A stretch of 64,000 nucleotides of DNA from assembly GCA_009746045.1 (NCBI GenBank), contig RPFO01000240.1, forward strand, positions 1,064,042 to 1,128,041, written 5' to 3'. The notes below the pieces were generated by a model. That model saw nothing but the letters and a program-made list of their open reading frames with translations, ran no database searches and was not told the DNA's origin. Source of the stretch: Mesostigma viride (Eukaryota > Streptophyta > Mesostigmatophyceae > Mesostigmatales > Mesostigmataceae). Shown here in pieces: positions 1 through 9,954 of the stretch (the first letter of the stretch is position 1; the number at the start of each line of letters is the position of its first letter). Made by a program: the position numbers and the translations under genes.

Positions 1-69
1 CTACCTCTTTCATACAGCTGTTCGCATGCCTGATCTCCTTTCTCACGTAGGACTCTCTCTCCCGTGTGA

Positions 70-1773
70 GGCCCTTCCTGTGGCCTCGGTGGGGGGGAGG
101 GGAAAAATAAAATTTCTATACCGCTTAGCCATATAGCGACTAGGTCAGGAAAGTCTTATGAAAACATAGTTCCTCTAGGACCTCCCCTTCTCTTTGGCAA
201 GGCGGTAGGAGATCTCTTTAAACCTGTTCTGGATACCTCTGTAGCGATGCCTACCTCTGATCTTGAACGCCTTATTAGTAGATTTACGGCCACTGAGCCG
301 GAAGCATTAGCTGCCATTGCTGCCCATCCCCAACAATTAGGCAAGCACCCTTGTAAATTTGTAGGTGGATTTTTATATGTGCAGATAGCAGATTCTCCCC
401 CTCAATGGCGCCTGTATGTCCCTCCTATCTGTCGCTCCTCCTTGCTCTTTGAGTTGCATGACTTAGCTGCTCATCAGGGTGGTAAACGGGTACGGGACCT
501 AGTAGCCCGCTCTTACTACTGGCCTTCCCTTTTAAAGGATGTAGATGAGTATGTTAGAACCTGTCAATCTTGCCAGGAGATGAAACCCAACAATGTAGGA
601 CATATAGCAGAGCCTAGGACCTTACCTGATCCCATCATGCCGTGGGACTCCATTATGATGGATTTTGTAGGACCTTTTAGGAAGAATGATAGAGGTAACG
701 CCCAGATCCTTGTTTTCGTAGATCGTTTTACTCGTATGTGTCATCTCGTGCCGTGTCCCTTAGAACTCACCGCACGCGATTGCGCACGCCTATACCTTAA
801 TAACGTATATAGATATCATGGTCTGAGTAGGCAGTTTATTAGTGACAAAGATAAGTTATTTACTTCTGATTTTTGGCAGCAGTTCTTCGCTGCTATCGGT
901 ACCAAGGTCACCTTCGGTACTGCCTACCACTCCTCCTCTTCTCATTTAGTAGAACGTTTGAATAGGGTAGTGGAAGAAGCTCTGCGGCACTATGTGAATG
1001 GCTCGGGGAGTGATTGGGAGGATTATCTATGTCTGGTAGAGTTTTCCCTTAACAATTGCCCTCAGGCTGCGCATGGTTATACGCCCTTCTTCCTAGATAC
1101 TGGTAGACAACCTCTTACCCCTACCTCTCTCTTAGCCAGTCCTTTAAGGGACAAGGATGATGTGTCCCGGGATACCGTAGAAGGTGTGCAGGCGTTATTA
1201 GATAAGATGAAGAATGCACACGACAACGCTATTGCAGGGTACCATAGGGCGCAGGCCAAGTACCTTGCTAGGTTGCGTGCCTCATTAGATAGAAGAGCAC
1301 CTGAGATAGAAATAGGAGATTTAGTCCTAGTAGAAGGCCCCCGTGTTTGCCGATTCGCCCACAAGTTCGAAGCTGAACTTAAAGTGAAACTTAGGCCCGC
1401 CTTCTTAGGACCCTTCCGTGTGTTGTCTAGAGTAGGTAATTTCTTGTATGAGATAGATATCCCCACCTCTTGGCAGACCCATTCGCGCACCTTTCATAGA
1501 AGCCAGCTGAAGCTTTATCATCAAAGCACGTTCGCTGGTAGAGAATTAGCCCCTGCCCCTTTAGAGCATTATCCTGATACTGGCGAGGTAGAGGACGAGG
1601 TAGAGGGTATCGTGGCCCATAGAGATATCAAAAAGGGCCGCGGTACCCAGCGCCAGTATAAGGTGAAATGGATGTATGCTCGTAGTGAGGTAGATAAAGT
1701 CTGGTATACGGAGAGTGAGCTAGATGGGTGTAGTCGCCTTTTGCAGGAGTATAAAACCCTGCATAAGCTCTAG
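70..1773 (+). CDS. Ty3/gypsy pol C-terminal part: integrase with chromodomain (element 1), 5' partial
   Basis: C-terminal part of a chromovirus polyprotein; reverse transcriptase and RNase H would lie left of the window. The frame is open from position 70; the first ATG is at 247. Counting from that ATG, the zinc-binding HHCC module is H71, H76, C106, C109. The DDE catalytic core reads D139 (MMDF), D200 (ISDKDKLF) and E236 (HLVERLN), with exactly 35 residues between D200 and E236, as in retroviral-type integrases. The C-terminus (about 450-505) is a chromodomain (YKVKWMY..., VWYTESELDG, LLQEY), which in chromoviruses directs insertion into particular chromatin. No frameshift or stop is visible, so this part looks intact. 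A short intergenic stretch separates it from ORF-A. Confidence 0.93.
   Translation, partial: GPSCGLGGGEGKNKISIPLSHIATRSGKSYENIVPLGPPLLFGKAVGDLFKPVLDTSVAMPTSDLERLISRFTATEPEALAAIAAHPQQLGKHPCKFVGGFLYVQIADSPPQWRLYVPPICRSSLLFELHDLAAHQGGKRVRDLVARSYYWPSLLKDVDEYVRTCQSCQEMKPNNVGHIAEPRTLPDPIMPWDSIMMDFVGPFRKNDRGNAQILVFVDRFTRMCHLVPCPLELTARDCARLYLNNVYRYHGLSRQFISDKDKLFTSDFWQQFFAAIGTKVTFGTAYHSSSSHLVERLNRVVEEALRHYVNGSGSDWEDYLCLVEFSLNNCPQAAHGYTPFFLDTGRQPLTPTSLLASPLRDKDDVSRDTVEGVQALLDKMKNAHDNAIAGYHRAQAKYLARLRASLDRRAPEIEIGDLVLVEGPRVCRFAHKFEAELKVKLRPAFLGPFRVLSRVGNFLYEIDIPTSWQTHSRTFHRSQLKLYHQSTFAGRELAPAPLEHYPDTGEVEDEVEGIVAHRDIKKGRGTQRQYKVKWMYARSEVDKVWYTESELDGCSRLLQEYKTLHKL
89..111 (+). other. Purine run upstream of the integrase, possible central polypurine tract
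   Basis: Eight G, then A, four G and an A-rich stretch lie just 5' of the integrase coding part. Some LTR elements use a second, central polypurine tract near integrase to prime plus-strand DNA. The position fits, but only this one copy is visible and chance is quite possible. Confidence 0.2.
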
Positions 1774-1849
1774 TTGTAGACCTTCTCCTCTCTTATGTTA
1801 TGTCTGCTGTCGACGGGTGGTTGGTTGTCCCCTCCCCTCCGCAGCCGTC

Positions 1850-2842
1850 ATGTCAGAGCCTACCCCTCCGGCTGAGAGCTCGCTGCCGTCCCCGCCCCCA
1901 CCGGACCCTGAGCTGTACTTCGAGGCCCTTCCGGGCCGCTGGGTGTCACGGTCCAGTTGTCCGGGTTGCATCGTGCAGCCGGCCCTCCAGGCCCAACATG
2001 CGAGTTTAGTCAGGGCTGCTCTCTTTGGGGTCGCGTGGTACGGCCCATCCCCTGATGAACCGCACCAGCTAGTTTTGCACGGGTTCGACGATGCCGGGCA
2101 TTGTCTGTTAGGATGTGGCTCCCGCTGTCCAGCCTTGGGACAGATAGCCGCGGTTCTCCAGTGCTCCCGGGTGTTCTCCTACCTTTCTACCCCTGTGGGC
2201 CGCTCCTGCCTACGGGATGTGTTCCCCTGGCTTCCGGCCGAGGGTGATGCAGAAGTAGATGAGAACCCCTGCGACCTTCTACGGGCAGTAGAGTTCATGG
2301 AAATCGCAGACCAGTCAGCGGGAGTAGCAGTTAGTGATCCTTCCCCTACGGACGCCCCAGTCGAGGCACATTACACTCCAGAGTATTCAGCCTCGAGCGC
2401 AGCGTCCTCCTCCTCAGCGTCGGCTCTCTCCCCTGTCCCGTCGTCACCACGGTCGACCCGGCGTGCTTCAGTGGAGCCTACCCCTTTGGGTTTGGAGCGC
2501 GAGCCTGATCATCTCTCGGCGACTGTTTCGGCGATGCAGGCCCAGATTCAGTCCCTGACCACGGCGTTCGGGGCCTTCATGGCGGCCCAAGCGCAGGCCC
2601 CGGCCACGCCAGGTGGGGTGTCTGTTGTGCCTGCGCCCCCTACCCCTTCGGTTGTTTCGGCACCTGTGGTTTCGCCTGCTCCGCGCGAGCCTTCGGTAGC
2701 TGCGGTTTCCTCGGTTGCTGCGGCTCCGACCCCTCTGGTTGCCTCTGCGCCTGCGACCGACGTTTCTGCGCCGCGACGCGAGTCTTCCGCCCCAGCGGCT
2801 GTGCCCGCCGTCGCCGCCTCTGGGCCGCCCGCTGCGCCATCA
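1850..2842 (+). pseudogene. ORF-A of gypsy element 1, 5' part (interrupted by the 13-kb element)
   Basis: An ATG at 1850 opens a frame of 331 codons that reaches the insertion point exactly at a codon end (TCA, 2840-2842). It continues in the same frame at 16005. The first ~150 residues are globular, with a CPGC pair and several other cysteines; the rest is a low-complexity Pro/Ala/Ser/Val linker. No known family is recognised. It begins 77 bp after the integrase stop, where some elements carry an env or accessory gene; no signal peptide or membrane segment is evident, so env is not supported. A counterpart with a similar CxxC-bearing N-terminal half followed by a Pro-rich part occurs in element D (59535-60773). 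Confidence 0.6.
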
Positions 2843-2870
2843 CCCCAAACACCCGTAGGTTTGGTAAATT
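2843..2870 (+). repeat. Left terminal inverted repeat of the 13-kb element
   Basis: 28 bp, an exact reverse complement of 15977-16004. It starts CCCCAAAC and follows directly after codon TCA of ORF-A. Confidence 0.88.
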
Positions 2871-2989
2871 ACCACATTTTTGGTAAAATTTTAAAAACTG
2901 AATATTTTTGCTTGTCTGACTCATACTTGGTGCAGGATGCCTCGAGAAATGTATTTGGACCAAAAAACCTTACCCCCCCCCCGACGAAA

Positions 2990-5304
2990 TTGACGTGAAG
3001 GTGCTTTTCAGGGCAATTTGTGCCAAATATGACATGTCAATTTTTCCTGACTGCAGTTTTGCTCATACATAGGCCCATATGTGGTGGTTAAGGTCTATCT
3101 AGTGCCCCAAGAGGGATTGCAAAGTTGCACATTTTTTGGATACCTGCAGGGGTCCCAACGGTGACGTCAAGTAGCATAAAAACCGCGATGTGGCACGATT
3201 TTAGCCCGTTTAGGCACCCTGGACCATGCAAATGAGCTCAGATTGCAGCCAAACTTGGCAGCTGCCCTTGCCATGCTGATAAAAGAACATGTGCAAAGTT
3301 GCACATTTTTTGGATGCCTGCAGGGGTCCCAACGGTGACGTCAAATAGCATAAAAACCGCGTTTTTGCTCGGTTTTAGCCCATTTTGGCACCCTAGACCA
3401 TGCAAATGAGCTCAGATTGCAGCCAAACTTGGCAGCTGCCCTTGACATGCTGATAAAAGAACATGTGCAAAGTTGCACATTTTTTGGATGCCTGCAGGGC
3501 ACCCTGGGTGACGTCAAATAGCATAAAAAATGCATTTTTGCTCGGTTTTAGCCCATTTAGGCACCCTAGACCATGCAAATGAGCTCAGATTGCAACCAAA
3601 CTTGGCAGCTGCCCTTGCCATGCTGATAAAAGAACATGTGCAAAGTTGCACATGTTTTGGATGCCTGCAGGGCACCCTGGGTGACGCCAAGTAGCATAAA
3701 ATTAATTGACGTGAAGGCGCAAATACGACATGTCAATTTTTTCTGGCTGCAGTTTTGCTCTAAACATGGCCCATATGTGGTGGTTAAGGTCTCTCTAGTA
3801 CCCCAAGAGGGATTGCAAAGTTGCACATTTTTTGGATACCTGCAGGGGTCCCAACGGTGACGTCAAGTAGCATAAAACCGCGGTTTTGCTCGGTTTTAGC
3901 CTGTTTAGGCACCCTAGACCATGCAAATGAGCTCAGATTGCAGCCAAACTTGGCAGCTGCCCTTGCCATGCTGATAAAAGAACATGTGCAAAGTTGCACA
4001 TTTTTTGGATGCCTGCAGGGGTCCCAACGGTGACGTCAAATAGCATAAAACCGCGGTTTTGCTCGGTTTTAGCCCATTTAGGCACCCTAGACCATGCAAA
4101 TGAGCTCAGATTGCAGCCAAACTTGGCAGCTGCCCTTGACATGCTGATAAAAGAACATGTGCAAAGTTGCACATTTTTTGGATGCCTGCAGGGCACCCTG
4201 GGTGACGTCAAATAGCATAAAAACCGCATTTTTGCTCGGTTTTAGCCCATTTAGGCACCCTAGACCATGCAAATGAGCTCAGATTGCAACCAAACTTGGC
4301 AGCTGCTCTTGCCATGCTGATAAAAGAACATGTGCAAAGTTGCACATGTTTTGGATACCTGCAGGGCACCCTGGGTGACGCCAAGTAGCATAAAATTAAT
4401 TGACGTGAAGGCGCAAATACGACATGTCAATTTTTCCTGACTGCAGTTTTGCTCTAAATATGACTCATATGTGGTGGTTAAGGTCTATCTAGTACCCCAA
4501 GAGGGATTGTAAAGTTGCACATTTTTTGGATACCTGCAGGGGTCCCAACGGTGACGTCAAGTAGCATAAAACCGCATTTTTGCTCGGTTTTAGCCTGTTT
4601 AGGCACCCTAGACCATGCAAATGAGCTCAGATTGCAGCCAAACTTGGCAGCTGCCCTTGCCATGCTGATAAAAGAACATGTGCAAAGTTGCACATTTTTT
4701 GGATGCCTGCAGGGTCCCAACGGTGACGTCAAATAGCATAAAAACCGCGTTTTTGCTCGGTTTTAGCCCATTTAGGCACCCTAGACCATGCAAATGAGCT
4801 CAGATTGGAGCCAAACTTGGCAGCTGCCCTTGGCATGCTGATAAAAGAACATGTGCAAAGTTGCACATTTTTTGGATGCCTGCAGGGCACCCTGGGTGAC
4901 GTCAAATAGCATAAAAAATGCATTTTTGCTCGGTTTTAGCCCATTTAGGCACCCTAGACCATGCAAATGAGCTCAGATTGCAACCAAACTTGGCAGCTGC
5001 TCTTGCCATGCTGATAAAAGAACATGTGCAAAGTTGCACATGTTTTGGATACCTGCAGGGCACCCTGGGTGACGCCAAGTAGCATAAAATTAATTGACGT
5101 GAAGGCGCAAATACGACATGTCAATTTTTTCTGGCTGCAGTTTTGCTCTAAATATGACTCATATGTGGTGGTTAAGGTCTATCTAGTACCCCAAGAGGGA
5201 TTGTAAAGTTGCACATTTTTTGGATACCTGCAGGGGTCCCAACGGTGACGTCAAGTAGCATAAAACCGCGGTTTTGCTCGGTTTTAGCCCATTTAGGCAC
5301 CCTA
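2990..5304 (+). repeat. Left sub-terminal array of the 13-kb element (~174-bp units)
   Basis: About a dozen units of 173-174 bp. Each holds a conserved block (GGCACCCTAGACCATGCAAA...), a dyad ATGTGCAA-AG-TTGCACAT, a CTGCAG and a palindromic TGACGTCA close to the end. At intervals a longer variant unit (GACATGTCAATTTTT, then GTGGTGGTTAAGG) is interspersed. The array matches the right array at 13550-15860 in inverse orientation. The short ORFs on both strands arise only from the repetition. Confidence 0.88.
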
Positions 5305-5476
5305 ATAATATATAATTTCAATGCACAAGGATACACGCGCCACGAGATAGCCATGGCTGACGGCGGAGCTCATAACTTTCACGTTTGAGCCCCGAATTTA
5401 GCCGTGAATATCACTATCGCTTCGTCTTTCTAAGACGCACATGCTGATATAATTTTCCGAATCTAAAACGCAATAT

Positions 5477-6822
5477 ATGACGAGCAAACGTCCTTTGACG
5501 CAACGCAGTTTGGCGGATGCGCTCGCCCATGAAAATGCGGCAGCTGAGGCTGCAGCTTCGTCATCAGGTCCGGCAGGCAGCGGTGACACTAGTCGTGCAC
5601 TGGTGGTCACCCAGCAACCTCCCGGCCTTAATGCCTCGCCATCGGCATCGCCCGACCCGAAACGCACCCGCCCAGCCGACAAAACAGGATGGTCCCGCCC
5701 CTCGGAACCGCGCTTTCGGCCCCAACCTTTCAAGGTCGATGATCACGACTGGACCAACATGTCTCCGTCCGATGCCATGGACTGCATCTTCTACGGGGAC
5801 TACGCCTCGCTTTACGACCTGTGCCTCCATCTCTACGACCAAGGTCGCCTCCTCAGCAGCAACGGCAGCCGCTGGCAAGCCCACGGTGCCATGCTTGGCT
5901 GCCCCCGCCCCCAGCTCCAGCACGCCATCCTCAACTCCCTTCTCCAGCGCTCTGACGGCGAGATCTGGGCTCCATCCATCTCCGCCTCCACCCTCCGTTC
6001 CATCCTCACGGAAGCCTTTCAGCAGCACGTGACCCCCCTTGCTGCTGACGTCGCAGCAATGGGTAGCACGCTGGCTGCTGAACTTCCTCACATTTCCACC
6101 GCCGCCGCCTCCACCTCCACTGCCATTTCCGCCTCCACTGCCGACATCAAAGCCCAGCTCCTCGACCTCGACCAACGCCTTCAAGCCACCGCCAACGCCC
6201 TTGAGAGCTTGCATGACACCGCCGGCCTCACCGCCCAGGCGGTGAAGGACATCGCCGCCCAGCCGGCGCCTGCTGGCTCGGCCGGCGATGCTCCCTCCAC
6301 CTGGGCGGACTTGCTTAAGCAGCACACCACCTCCACCACCTCCACCATCTCGGCACAACTCAAGCAACAAGCCCTCGACCTTCGCGAGGAAGCCGACATC
6401 GCCCGGCGCAGCCACAATGTCATCGTCAAGCACTTCGACCAGCAGGCAGGTGAGACCTCCACGAGCCTTCTTGAGGCATTTAAGCGCGCCATTCTTGCCC
6501 CCATGTTACTCACTGGTGAGCTGGACATGTCGGCTGTCCGCCTCCCCCGCGCGCGGGGAAGGCTGGCCCGGCCCCCGTGCTCCTCACCTTTAAGTACATG
6601 GCGGACAAGCTGGCGTTCCTTAAATGCCGCAAGAAGCTCTCGGAGACTCGCTTCACGCTGGACGACGACTTGACCCTGGCCCAGCAACAACGGCGACGCG
6701 AGCTATGGCCGACCTACCTTCAGCTCCGGCAGAGCGCAAGGGGGAAGCCGGTATACTGGAGGGGGGCGGTCATCCACGTTGACCACAAGCCCTGGCAGCC
6801 CCCTCCTGCCACCTCAGACTAG
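5477..6822 (+). pseudogene. L1-like ORF1 protein, one frameshift
   Basis: ORF1 proteins of L1-type LINEs bind their own RNA as chaperones. The N-terminal part is Ala/Ser-rich and includes a helical Ser/Thr/Ala region (about residues 180-320). The C-terminal part (6577-6822, other frame) has the pattern TFKYMADKLAFLKCRKKL, LDDDLTLAQQQRRRELWP and YWRGAVIHVD, typical of the ORF1 C-terminal domain in plant and algal L1-like elements. The first frame loses this similarity at about 6545-6560, in a C/G-rich stretch; a one-base indel there explains the change. The start ATG at 5477 lies ~170 bp inside the element. Confidence 0.72.
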
Positions 6823-7264
6823 GAATATATATACCAGTAGTGTAGATTAGTAAGGCTTAGCCTAGCATGTGGCCCACGCGCATGTGCGCCCATAATGGCC
6901 CCCATGGATGATGCCTTCAACATTTAGCCATGCTTTGTCTATAATGGGACCCCCATGGATGTTGCATTAAGAATTTAGCCATGCTATGCCATGCAGAGAG
7001 ATGCTCTCTGTCGAGAAGCCATGCCCTAGCCCTTGTATAGCCATGATGATCTTCCTCCCCCGTGCCAGGATCCCCTTAGCTGGGTTGAACCTGAGACAGC
7101 ATGGTGGTGCCGGTGCCCTTGCGGCACCTAGAGCAAGTGTTGCTTACATTCCCACCCTTGCATGAAGTAGCCTAGGATGTATTTAAAGCCATATGCCCCT
7201 TCTCAGGGATATGTGCTACATTGACTCCCAACGGAGTGATGTTGATAATTAATTAATTAATTAA
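6823..7264 (+). other. 3' UTR and tail of the LINE
   Basis: Non-coding. It has repeated ATGGGGCCCCCATGGATG-like stretches (6880-6975), then the family-specific 3' end and (AATT)n. The LINE machinery recognises such 3' ends for target-primed reverse transcription; here that is inferred from the three copies in the window. Confidence 0.6.
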
Positions 7265-7475
7265 TTAGGCACCCTAGACCATGCAAATGAGCTCAGATTG
7301 CAGCCAAACTTGGCAGCTGCCCTTGCCATGATGAAAAAAGAACATGTGCAAAGTTGCACATTTTTTGGATGCCTGCAGGGCACCCTGGGTGACGTCAAAT
7401 AGCATAAAAGCCGCATTTTTGCTCGGTTTTAGTCCGTTTAGGCACCCTAGACCATGCAAATGAGCTCAGATTTTA
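7265..7475 (+). repeat. Remainder of the left sub-terminal array
   Basis: Resumes the ~174-bp unit immediately after the LINE target duplication and covers a little more than one unit before the similarity fades (GAGCTCAGATTTTACCC). Confidence 0.8.
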
Positions 7476-7751
7476 CCCTAACTTTCCATATTGCAAAAAG
7501 AACACAAGTCCATGCATGCTCAGTACTGGCCAATCAATGGATTTCACATATCAGTTATCTTTGCGTAATTGACACATGGCCCCGTGCCAACCATTAATTG
7601 ATATATTGACATGACATGACATGACATGAAATCAATAAATCAAAAACGTGTGTGCATGAGGTCTAGGCACATTAAAAAACATGGATAGGCAGGGAATCAT
7701 GACGACACCATTACCAAGGCGTGCGCATGCTGCGCCACCAGCCTATTATGA

Positions 7752-8141
7752 TCAATCGCGCTCCGCCTCATCGGCCTCATCATCACTGTCTACACTAATG
7801 TCATCAATGTTTTCCATATCCGATTCATCGTCACTTGAGTGGACATCGTGGTGGATGTCGACTGTGGTGGCATTACACACCGGAGGCACAGCAGGAGCTC
7901 CCGTAGAACTGCCAGCACCATTGTCAACTTGGTACTGCTGCAAGACTTGCTCACGGCCAAAAGCATTTACACCGTAAGGGCACCCACACACAAATTTCAG
8001 CACGTCCTCTAGCTTGCTATACTCCTCATACTGCCCATCACTCCATACAAGTTTGAAAGCATGGCCCACCTTTGTAACCCACCCATGGAACCTCTTTTGC
8101 CTTCTTGGCTTGCCCGCTAAAAAGAGTGCGCATTTCCGCAT
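7752..8141 (-). CDS. ORF with Tudor/chromo-like segment and acidic tail, inside the 13-kb element
   Basis: A 129-residue reading frame. Residues ~15-50 (KRFHGWVTKV...FKLVWSDGQYEEY) resemble Tudor-like/chromo-like segments found near the C-termini of some transposon proteins. Residues ~98-129 are strongly acidic (DDESDMENIDD, DSDDEADEAE). Shorter open frames upstream on the same strand (8144-8353, 8320-8553) may be further exons or frameshifted parts of one gene. No catalytic transposase motif is visible. It could be a captured host gene fragment or a remnant of the element's own gene. Confidence 0.33.
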   Translation of the reverse strand: MRKCALFLAGKPRRQKRFHGWVTKVGHAFKLVWSDGQYEEYSKLEDVLKFVCGCPYGVNAFGREQVLQQYQVDNGAGSSTGAPAVPPVCNATTVDIHHDVHSSDDESDMENIDDISVDSDDEADEAERD

Positions 8142-8583
8142 GCCTATAGCAATGCAGCACTCCCTCTCTCACGGAAGTAAGATTCACATGCCACCTGGGT
8201 CGTACGTTCTGAGGCTTGCACTGTCTTGTACCCCTCAAAGTCAATGTCAGGATGAAGCTTCAAGGCATCTAGCGTCCCTTGGTTGAGCTTCCTTGCCCCC
8301 GTCAGCTTTGGCGTATGGACTACCGCCCCATTTCCAACGGTCCAGTGTTGCAAAACAATGTCGTTATACTGTAGTATGGAACAACTAACCCCTGGTTGCT
8401 TTGCCCACTGGCCGACCCTGCCCCCAGGTGCACCTTATTGAACTGCCCGGTCCACGAGCTGGCGTGATATGGCGCAACCACGATGGAATCTGGGGTTGGC
8501 CCATCCAAGTCAATAACCTGCGCCAACATGTGGCCCATCCAAAACACGTGCATCGCAAAATCCCACCAAAAGCAATATTAAGT

Positions 8584-8621
8584 ATTATCAAGGAGACAAC
8601 CAGCGCAGGCCAGAAATCGGG
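8584..8621 (+). repeat. Single copy of the ATCAAGGAGACAACCAG motif
   Basis: A 38-bp match to a unit that is tandemly repeated at 47907-48036 inside the second TIR element. It is the only stretch seen to be common to the interiors of the two TIR elements apart from CCCA-type tracts. Confidence 0.7.
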
Positions 8622-9131
8622 AGAATCCGGACCATGGTAGCTCGAGCCTGCCGTTATCTTGTCCGCGTGTTCGAGTCGTTCAGGATGATGAAGATGAATG
8701 GTGATGGAAATGTGTTGCCTTGTGCATTGAAATAAAGGCTGGCTTACGTGTAGAGCGACTAGATTACCTAGACGGTGGGGCCTAATTAAGTATTATGATC
8801 ACAACAGAAATACTGCGACGACAGCGGCCGGCAAGACCGCTATCACCCAAGGTTTCGGTGACTGCGGCCATTCGGAGAATTCGACCGATCGCGCGCATCG
8901 TACGCCTTCTGTCAGCAAGGCAACCGCCATCAATATTAATCGAATGTCTAGCATTCTCGCTCAGCCTCGCGTGTCGCTTATAGAGCACCTTTAACTTACG
9001 ACGGCTATGCGAGAAAATTGCTGCCCGAGTGCTGGGATGGTATTGCAGGCTGCATAATTCACACCAGCCCCGGCACCTTCTGCATACGCAGTGCCCGTGC
9101 ACGCTGGCACGCACCGCCTGGTTGGCCAGCC

Positions 9132-9868
9132 TGTCAATTATGTCAATTATGTCAATTATGTCAATTCTGTCAATTATTTGTTTGGGAGCATTTGACGCTA
9201 TTGGCGAGAACCCGGTCTACGCAAAGAAACTGGGTCTCGCAGATCGACCCCAAAATTAAATTTGACTAGCGCAATCGACAGATCTCTCCAAGGGAATTCC
9301 AAATCTGCCCTCGGGTGGTTGAAAGTCCTTTTCCGACCAGGTGATAGACTTGTTACGAGACTGGCAAAAATGGCTCTAACGTCATTCTCTTACGCCAAGT
9401 AATCCAAAGTCGAGTATGGCAAGTACGAGGTAGGGTGGTCTGATCTCAAGTATAAGTAGCGCAATCGATAGATCTCGGTGAGGGGAGTCAGGATCTGCCA
9501 CGAAAAGGCCGAACCTTGGTCCAAAATGGAAGATTGGGGTCGAAATCGGTCGGAATCCGATACATTTTGGGCAAAAAAATAATTAATTCGCCAAAATGTA
9601 CCTTTCTGCTACCGTGGACCGGGTTCTCGCCAATAGCGTCATTTGTAAAGTATTAGAATCTTACGTAGTTACATGGTCAAAACTACATAGTCAAAATTAC
9701 TAGGTCTTGGGCTCTTGGCCTGGGTCTTGGTATCAAAGCCCTTAGAAAGTGCAGATTTTAGTGATTTTCCTTGGAAAATAAAACTTTAACATTGAAAGTC
9801 TAGCAAAAGTTTACGCAAACAAATAATTGACATAATTGACATAATTGACATAATTGACATAATTGACA
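9132..9868. mobile_element. Small inverted-repeat element built of TGTCAATTA iterations
   Basis: 52-bp inverted ends (9132-9183 and 9817-9868), each made of about five tandem copies of TGTCAATTA followed by TTTGTTTG. A second inner inverted pair (GACGCTATTGGCGAGAACCC, 9194-9213, with its complement near 9620-9640) supports a 737-bp MITE-like unit. An internal direct duplication (GCGCAATCGA.AGATCTC at ~9268 and ~9459) is also present. No coding capacity. A related end fragment occurs at 11721-11737. Confidence 0.6.
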
Positions 9869-9934
9869 GGTCGGACGAGGACGAGGCCAGGCCTCGGCCT
9901 GGTGAGTCGAGACAAAATATTGTCCAAAAACCAA

Positions 9935-9954
9935 ATGTCCTCATTTGAGGACAT
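9935..9954. repeat. 20-bp dyad ATGTCCTCATTTGAGGACAT
   Basis: Nine-base arms around TT; the identical sequence recurs at 11641-11660, 1.7 kb away. The short distance to the TGTCAATTA element on one side and to CAAACAAATAATTGACA (11721-11737) on the other suggests both come from the same kind of insertion. Confidence 0.6.

Larger units (their letters stand above)
5305..7264 (+). mobile_element. LINE-type retrotransposon with ORF1 only, inserted in the left array
   Basis: The ~1.96-kb insert interrupts one repeat unit. It is flanked by a 12-bp target duplication, TTAGGCACCCTA (5293-5304 and 7265-7276), and ends in an (AATT)n tail. It has an ORF1-like gene (5477-6822) but no endonuclease or reverse transcriptase; its 3' UTR is 440 bp. 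The 3' terminal motif (ATGTGCTACAT, then CTCCCAACGGAG) is shared with two LINE fragments at 46876-47140 and 47530-47776. It must have moved with pol supplied in trans, like a half-LINE. Confidence 0.78.

Noticed and set aside
2990-5304. CRISPR-like array
   Set aside because: Units are ~174 bp with no alternating unique spacers, and the context is eukaryotic; it is a satellite-like sub-terminal array.
3341-5354. Dozens of 60-110-codon ORFs with MHIFWMPAG or MHGLGCLNG starts
   Set aside because: Repeat-unit shadows present on both strands of both arrays.
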